Translations under genes and position numbers: made by a program
Assembly: GCA_949292905.1 (NCBI GenBank)
Contig: CASFAV010000003.1
Coordinates: forward strand, 158,050 to 222,049
Length of the DNA stretch: 64,000 nt
Source of the DNA: an uncultured Eubacteriales bacterium
GTDB lineage: Bacteria; Bacillota; Clostridia; Christensenellales; DTU072
Direction of reading: 5' to 3'
The notes under the pieces: model-generated
Seen by the model: only the letters and a program-made list of their open reading frames with translations
Databases searched by the model: none
Told to the model about the DNA's origin: nothing
Shown here: one piece after another, positions 58,946 through 64,000 of the stretch
Layout of the letters: the number at the start of each line of letters is the position of its first letter
Position numbering within the stretch: position 1 is the stretch's first letter

Positions 58946-60264
58946 TGGCGAAACCTCTCGTCGCGGTGGTAGGCAGACCGAACGTAGGCAAATCCACATT
59001 TTTCAACAAAATGGCAGGCAGGCGCGTGAGTATCGTCAACGACATGCCGGGCGTCACGCGCGACCGCATATATACCGACGTGGAATGGTGCGGATACGCC
59101 TTCACGCTCGTTGACACCGGCGGTATAGAGCTCAAAAGCGAAGATTCCATGTGGTCGCATATCCGCAGGCAGGCGGAGCTTGCGATAGACATCGCGGACG
59201 TGATACTCTTTTTCGTGGACGGTAAGAGCGGTATCACTTCGGGAGATTACGACGTGGCGGATTTTCTTCGCCGCACACGTAAACCCGTCGTGCTCGCGGT
59301 CAACAAAGTGGACGGCAGCGACAATTCCGCGATATATGATTTTTACGCGCTCGATTTAGGCGAGCCTATACCGATATCGGCGGAGCAGAGTCTGGGTCTC
59401 GGCGATCTTCTCGACGAAGTCGTCAGGCATTTCGACGAGAGGACAGCTGCGGACGAGGAGGCGGAAAGTATCAAGATAGCCGTAGTCGGTAAGCCCAATT
59501 CCGGAAAATCCTCTCTTGTCAACCGCATACTCGGTTTCGAGCGAGTGATAGTCAGTAACGTCGCGGGCACTACGCGCGACGCGATAGACACGCCGTTCGA
59601 GTACGAGGGTAAGCGTTACGTTATCATAGACACCGCCGGTATCCGTAAGAAAAGCAAGGTGGAGGAAGACGTCGAATACTACTCCGTGGTGCGCAGTATC
59701 AACGCGATACGCCGCGCCGACGTGGTGCTCGAAGTGGTGGACGCCGAGGAAATGCTCTCCGAGCAGGACGTCAAAATAGCGGGACTTATCCACGAAGCGG
59801 GTAAGCCGAGCCTTATCGTTATCAACAAATGGGATCTTATCGAAAAGGATTCCAATACCGTCAACCGCTTCAACGACAAGCTCAAAACGGAGCTCAAGTT
59901 CATGGATTATTTCCGCGCCGTATTTGTGTCGGCGCTTACCGGTCAGCGGGTTAACACCTTGCTCGGTCACATAGACTCCGTATACGAGAATTCGTCCAGA
60001 AGAATATCGACAGGGCTCCTGAACGACGTGATAGGGGACGCCGTTTCCGTGAACGAGCCTCCCACGCACAACGGCAAGAAACTCAAGATATTCTATGCCA
60101 CGCAGGTTTCGGCGAATCCGCCGGCATTCGTTATTTTCTGTAACGATCCCAAGCTCATGCACTTTTCTTACAGACGGTATCTGGAGAACAGACTCCGTAA
60201 GGCGTTCGACTTCAGCGGAACTCCCATCAAAATAATTACACGCGCCCGCGAGGACGTGAAATGA
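58945..60264 (+). CDS. der: Ribosome biogenesis GTPase Der (EngA)
   Basis: Tandem GTPase required for 50S assembly. Two complete G domains: VVGRPNVGKST (about 7-17) with DTGGIE and NKVDG, and VVGKPNSGKSS (about 181-190) with DTAGIRKKSKVEEDVE and NKWDL. The C-terminal KH-like domain (about 355-439) ends in FDFSGTPIKIITRARE. 439 residues, as in B. subtilis. Its ATG overlaps the parC stop by one base, and the aminotransferase gene follows by ten bases. Confidence 0.94.
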   Translation: MAKPLVAVVGRPNVGKSTFFNKMAGRRVSIVNDMPGVTRDRIYTDVEWCGYAFTLVDTGGIELKSEDSMWSHIRRQAELAIDIADVILFFVDGKSGITSGDYDVADFLRRTRKPVVLAVNKVDGSDNSAIYDFYALDLGEPIPISAEQSLGLGDLLDEVVRHFDERTAADEEAESIKIAVVGKPNSGKSSLVNRILGFERVIVSNVAGTTRDAIDTPFEYEGKRYVIIDTAGIRKKSKVEEDVEYYSVVRSINAIRRADVVLEVVDAEEMLSEQDVKIAGLIHEAGKPSLIVINKWDLIEKDSNTVNRFNDKLKTELKFMDYFRAVFVSALTGQRVNTLLGHIDSVYENSSRRISTGLLNDVIGDAVSVNEPPTHNGKKLKIFYATQVSANPPAFVIFCNDPKLMHFSYRRYLENRLRKAFDFSGTPIKIITRAREDVK

Positions 60265-60274
60265 GGTTATAAAT

Positions 60275-61528
60275 ATGAATTACAACCAACTTACCAACGA
60301 ACGTAAACAAGAACTCCTTAAAGAAGAACTCGCGCGTTACGAGAAATTCAAGGCGATGGATCTCAAGCTCGATATGAGCCGCGGCAAGCCTTCCAAGGAG
60401 CAACTCGATCTTTCTATGGGGATATTCGACGTGCTGAATTCCTCCTCTTCGCTCAAAGGGAAACAGGACTACCGCAATTACGGTATCAACGACGGCATAC
60501 CCGAAATAAAGGCGATATTCACGGAGCTTCTCGGCATAACCGACGACGAGATAATCGTATCGGGCAACGCGAGTCTCGTGCTTATGTACGACACGATACA
60601 ACGCGCGATGCAATTCGGCGTGCTCGGCGGCGAGCCCTGGAACAAACAGGGCAAAATTAAATGGCTGTGCCCCGTTCCCGGCTACGACAGACATTTTGCG
60701 GTGACGGAGCTTTTCGGGATAGAGATGATCAACGTGCCGATGAACGAAGAAGGCCCCGATATGGATATGATAGAAGAGCTCGTCAAAGATCCTTCCGTCA
60801 AGGGCGTATGGTGCGTTCCGAAGTACTCGAACCCGATGGGCATAATTTATTCCGACGAAGTGGTCAAGCGCTTCGCGGCGCTCAGACCTGCCGCCGAAGA
60901 CTTCCGCATCATGTGGGACAACGCTTATATGGTACACGCGCTGTACGGTCAGGACAAGATGCTCGACATATTCGCGGAAGCGAAAAAATGCGGCAACGAA
61001 GACATAGTGTATATGTTCGGCTCCACCTCGAAAATAAGCTTTGCGGGAGCGGGGATAGCGTTCATCGCGGGAAGCAAGAGGAACATGGACTCTCTCCGCA
61101 AGCTCATCAATATCCAGTCGATAGGACCCGACAAGGTATCGCAGTACGCGCACGCGCTGTTTTTCAAGAATGCGGCGGGTATATACGCGCACATGGAGAA
61201 GCACGCGGAGATACTTCGTCCCAAGTTCGACGCGGTGCTCGAAATACTCGACGAGGAGCTCGGCGACACGGGTATAGCGAAATGGAACAAACCGCGCGGC
61301 GGATATTTCGTTTCCTGTTTCCTGAAAAAAGGGACGGCGAAACGCACCGTACAGCTCGCCAAAGAAGCGGGCGTGGTATTCACGGGCGCGGGCGCGACTT
61401 ATCCTTATAAAAACGATCCCGACGACAGCAATCTGCGTATAGCGCCGACGATGCCTCCGATAGACGAACTGCGTACGGCGATGAAGATATTCTGCTGCTC
61501 GGCGAAGATCGCCGCACTCGAAAAATAA
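60275..61528 (+). CDS. Aminotransferase, aspartate type (subgroup Ic)
   Basis: PLP enzyme of fold type I matching the Asp_aminotransf family (aspartate aminotransferase subgroup Ic). DMSRGKPSKEQLDLS near the N-terminus and YRNYGINDGIPEIK are typical. The PLP lysine is Lys253 in GSTSKISFAGAG, with WDNAYMVHAL and the carboxylate-binding Arg in NLRIAPTMPP. It would move an amino group between aspartate (or a similar donor) and 2-oxoglutarate. Substrate not provable here. 417 residues. Weak AGGTTAT upstream as ribosome binding site. Confidence 0.85.
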   Translation: MNYNQLTNERKQELLKEELARYEKFKAMDLKLDMSRGKPSKEQLDLSMGIFDVLNSSSSLKGKQDYRNYGINDGIPEIKAIFTELLGITDDEIIVSGNASLVLMYDTIQRAMQFGVLGGEPWNKQGKIKWLCPVPGYDRHFAVTELFGIEMINVPMNEEGPDMDMIEELVKDPSVKGVWCVPKYSNPMGIIYSDEVVKRFAALRPAAEDFRIMWDNAYMVHALYGQDKMLDIFAEAKKCGNEDIVYMFGSTSKISFAGAGIAFIAGSKRNMDSLRKLINIQSIGPDKVSQYAHALFFKNAAGIYAHMEKHAEILRPKFDAVLEILDEELGDTGIAKWNKPRGGYFVSCFLKKGTAKRTVQLAKEAGVVFTGAGATYPYKNDPDDSNLRIAPTMPPIDELRTAMKIFCCSAKIAALEK

Positions 61529-61631
61529 TCCGCGGCGTACTTAAAAGCGCGCCCCTTTTCAAAGAAGGGAATACGCTTAAAACGTAATACAGAATAATAC
61601 AGAATAAATAAGCGCGCGTATGCGCGTGAGA

Positions 61632-61661
61632 GAAGCCCCGCGTCATGCGGGGCTTCGATTT
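61632..61661 (+). terminator. Terminator after the aminotransferase gene
   Basis: Perfect 10-bp stem GAAGCCCCGC/GCGGGGCTTC with loop GTCAT, followed by GATTTATT. The 100 bases before it carry only small GC-rich hairpins. Confidence 0.7.
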
Positions 61662-61676
61662 ATTGAAAGCGTAGCG

Positions 61677-61705
61677 GCATAACGCGAGCGTTTCCGGCAT
61701 AGAAT
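61677..61705 (+). promoter_or_regulatory. Candidate sigma-E promoter of spoIVA
   Basis: GCATAAC (61677-61683), 14-bp spacer, CATAGAAT (61698-61705), close to the B. subtilis sigma-E consensus. spoIVA is sigma-E dependent in Bacillus. Confidence 0.5.
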
Positions 61706-61730
61706 TTAACAAAAAATATGGAGGACGAAT

Positions 61731-63206
61731 ATGTCGGAATACAATATATATAAAGATATAGCTTCGCGAACGGGCGGGGATATCTATATCGGCGTGGTCG
61801 GACCCGTCAGGACGGGAAAGTCTACGTTTATCAAGCGCTTTATGGAAACGCTCGTGCTCGACAATATCGCGGACGACGCTAAACGCGAGAGAGCGCGCGA
61901 CGAATTGCCGCAGTCGGCAGACGGCAGGACCGTGATGACTACGGAGCCCAAGTTCGTACCCAACGAAGCGGTGAGAGTATCTGCCGACGACGCCGAAGCC
62001 AATATACGACTTATCGACTGCGTGGGCTATCTCGTGGACGGCGCGATAGGGCACGAGGAAGGGGACAAACCCCGTATGGTCAACACCCCGTGGAGTACAA
62101 AGCAGATAACTTTCAAGGAGGCGGCGGAACTCGGTACCGATAAAGTCATCAGGGAACATTCCACTATAGGCGTGGTCGTGACTACGGACGGAAGCATTAC
62201 GGACATAGCTCGCACCAAGTACGTTGACGCCGAGGAGAGAGTCATCAAAGAGCTTTTGGCGATAGGTAAGCCTTTCGTCGTTGTACTCAATACGCTGACG
62301 CCCGATTCTGCGGATACGCTCAAACTCGCCGACAGTATCGCGGAGAGATACGACGTCAGAGTCGTGGCGATGAATGTTGCCGAAGCTACCGCCGAGGACT
62401 TTGCTTCTCTTCTCAACGACGTGCTTATGGAGTTCCCCGTCAAGAGGATATCGGTAGAGCTCCCGAAATGGATGCGCGCCTTGGGTAAAGATCATCCCGT
62501 GATAAGCTGGCTCACGGAGCGACTGACGAGCACGGACAACGACGCGAGAAGGATGAAGGATTTCAAGGATCTCGGCGCGTTATTCGACGGCTCCGAATAT
62601 ACCGAGGACGAGCCCGACACTATAGCAGATCCCGCGACCGGGATGATCACTCTCAAATTCCGCGCGAAGGAAGGGCTTTTCTATAAAGTGGTGTCCGAGA
62701 TGTGCAACGCAGACGTGGACGACGATTATAAGCTGATGAGCTACGTGCTCAAAGCGGGCAAAGCGTATAAGGAATACGAGAAACTACGCGTGGCGATGGA
62801 GGAGATGCAGGAGACGGGATACGGCATCGTCATGCCGTCCATGGAAGAGATGACTTTGCGGGAGCCGGAGCTCATGAAACGCGGCTCGCAGTTCGGCGTC
62901 AAGCTGAAAGCTTCCGCGCCCTCCATTCATCTCATGCGCGTCGACGTGGAAACGGAAGTCAATCCTATAATCGGAAGCGAACAGCAGAGCGAAGACCTCG
63001 TCAATTATCTTATGGGAGAATTCGAGAACAACAAGCAGGGGATATGGGAGACCAACATGTTCGGGAAGTCCTTCAGCAGTCTCGTCAAAGAGGATCTGAA
63101 CGGCAAGATATCCAATATGCCCCCGGACGCGCAACGCAAGTTAAGACGTACCGTCACCCGCATAGTAAACGAAGGTAAGGGCGGCGTACTGTGTATATTG
63201 CTGTGA
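61731..63206 (+). CDS. spoIVA: Stage IV sporulation ATPase SpoIVA
   Basis: Cytoskeletal coat-base ATPase that polymerises around the forespore, tethered by SpoVM. The N-terminus NIYKDIASRTGGDIYIGVVGPVRTGKSTFI contains the P-loop (24-31). DGRTVMTTEPKFVPNEAV and RLIDCVGYLVDGAIGH follow the nucleotide region; the C-terminal ~150 residues with the ending RTVTRIVNEGKGGVLCILL are typical. 491 residues, equal to the Bacillus length. GGAGGA lies before the start. It confirms that the organism, or its recent ancestor, forms endospores. Confidence 0.95.
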   Translation: MSEYNIYKDIASRTGGDIYIGVVGPVRTGKSTFIKRFMETLVLDNIADDAKRERARDELPQSADGRTVMTTEPKFVPNEAVRVSADDAEANIRLIDCVGYLVDGAIGHEEGDKPRMVNTPWSTKQITFKEAAELGTDKVIREHSTIGVVVTTDGSITDIARTKYVDAEERVIKELLAIGKPFVVVLNTLTPDSADTLKLADSIAERYDVRVVAMNVAEATAEDFASLLNDVLMEFPVKRISVELPKWMRALGKDHPVISWLTERLTSTDNDARRMKDFKDLGALFDGSEYTEDEPDTIADPATGMITLKFRAKEGLFYKVVSEMCNADVDDDYKLMSYVLKAGKAYKEYEKLRVAMEEMQETGYGIVMPSMEEMTLREPELMKRGSQFGVKLKASAPSIHLMRVDVETEVNPIIGSEQQSEDLVNYLMGEFENNKQGIWETNMFGKSFSSLVKEDLNGKISNMPPDAQRKLRRTVTRIVNEGKGGVLCILL

Positions 63207-63230
63207 CCGAATACAGCGGCACTTGTAACG

Positions 63231-63265
63231 AAAAAGCGTTCCGTGACATTGCGGAACGCTTTTTT
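63231..63265. terminator. Bidirectional terminator between spoIVA and guaB
   Basis: A 13-bp stem (63231-63243 with 63252-63264) with an eight-base loop. A-run and T-run at the two ends allow termination in both directions for these convergent genes. Confidence 0.85.
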
Positions 63266-63291
63266 ATCCTGTAGGGCGGGATCAGGTAAAC

Positions 63292-64000
<709 letters not shown>

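Overview
The window is a gene-dense (mostly core) stretch of chromosome from an endospore-forming, Gram-positive bacterium of the Clostridia type. Evidence read directly: sporulation genes (a 27-residue spoVM, spoIVFB, spoIVA and a probable ytxC), sigma-A type promoters (TTGACA/TATAAT-like with 16-18 bp spacers), strong AGGAGG ribosome binding sites, and gene orders shared with Bacillus subtilis (pcrA-ligA; yicC-rpoZ-coaBC-priA-def-fmt-rsmB-rlmN-rsgA-rpe-spoVM-rpmB-asp23-fakA-recG; thrS-infC-rpmI-rplT). Codons are moderately GC-rich. An uncultured gut clostridium, perhaps Christensenellales-like, is a guess. No phage, transposon, CRISPR array, tRNA or rRNA gene was seen.

Layout. 1-8946: recO, a pyruvate phosphate dikinase gene interrupted by one in-frame TAA, dgt, pcrA and ligA. 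8995-19772: an apparently leaderless AIR-synthase-like gene, then a tightly packed run for RNA polymerase omega, CoA synthesis, replication restart, N-formylmethionine handling, rRNA modification and ribosome assembly; many neighbours overlap by a few bases or touch. 19773-24447: spoVM, divergent rpmB and asp23-fakA-recG. 24560-29801: accessory envelope region with an anchored beta-rich protein, a lone reverse-strand murG, a serine hydrolase and a repeat-containing lipoprotein. 29881-36014: thrS, an L20-type leader with attenuator, infC (ATT start), rpmI, rplT, a SpoU-family methyltransferase, yebC and proA. 36027-41827: tandem ATP- and PPi-type phosphofructokinases, an anchored Fn3-like protein, typA and a membrane-anchored double YegP (DUF1508) protein. 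42042-46071: a 2-hydroxyacid dehydrogenase, Ppx/GppA, Maf and a degenerate MreB homologue. 46235-51551: pgsA, valS, minD, minE and convergent spoIVFB. 51691-64000: a GH36 alpha-galactosidase, ytxC-like gene, parE-parC-der, an aminotransferase, spoIVA and the 3' part of guaB.

How it fits together. Most genes serve translation, replication/repair and envelope growth. PPDK plus the PPi-type phosphofructokinase next to an ATP-type enzyme points to a PPi-linked glycolysis. The sporulation genes are scattered singly; spoVM, the ytxC-like gene and spoIVA each carry an upstream sequence resembling the mother-cell sigma-E promoter.

I found no clear candidate for an entirely new multi-gene system. The most interesting signals are regulatory: Shine-Dalgarno-sequestering hairpins directly abutting the start codons of minD and the SpoU-family methyltransferase gene, perfect palindromes at the promoters of pgsA, the alpha-galactosidase and parE, leaderless transcripts, and the infC leader. 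Divergent proteins (MreB-like, MinE without its membrane-targeting end, anchored YegP) are the best protein-level leads.
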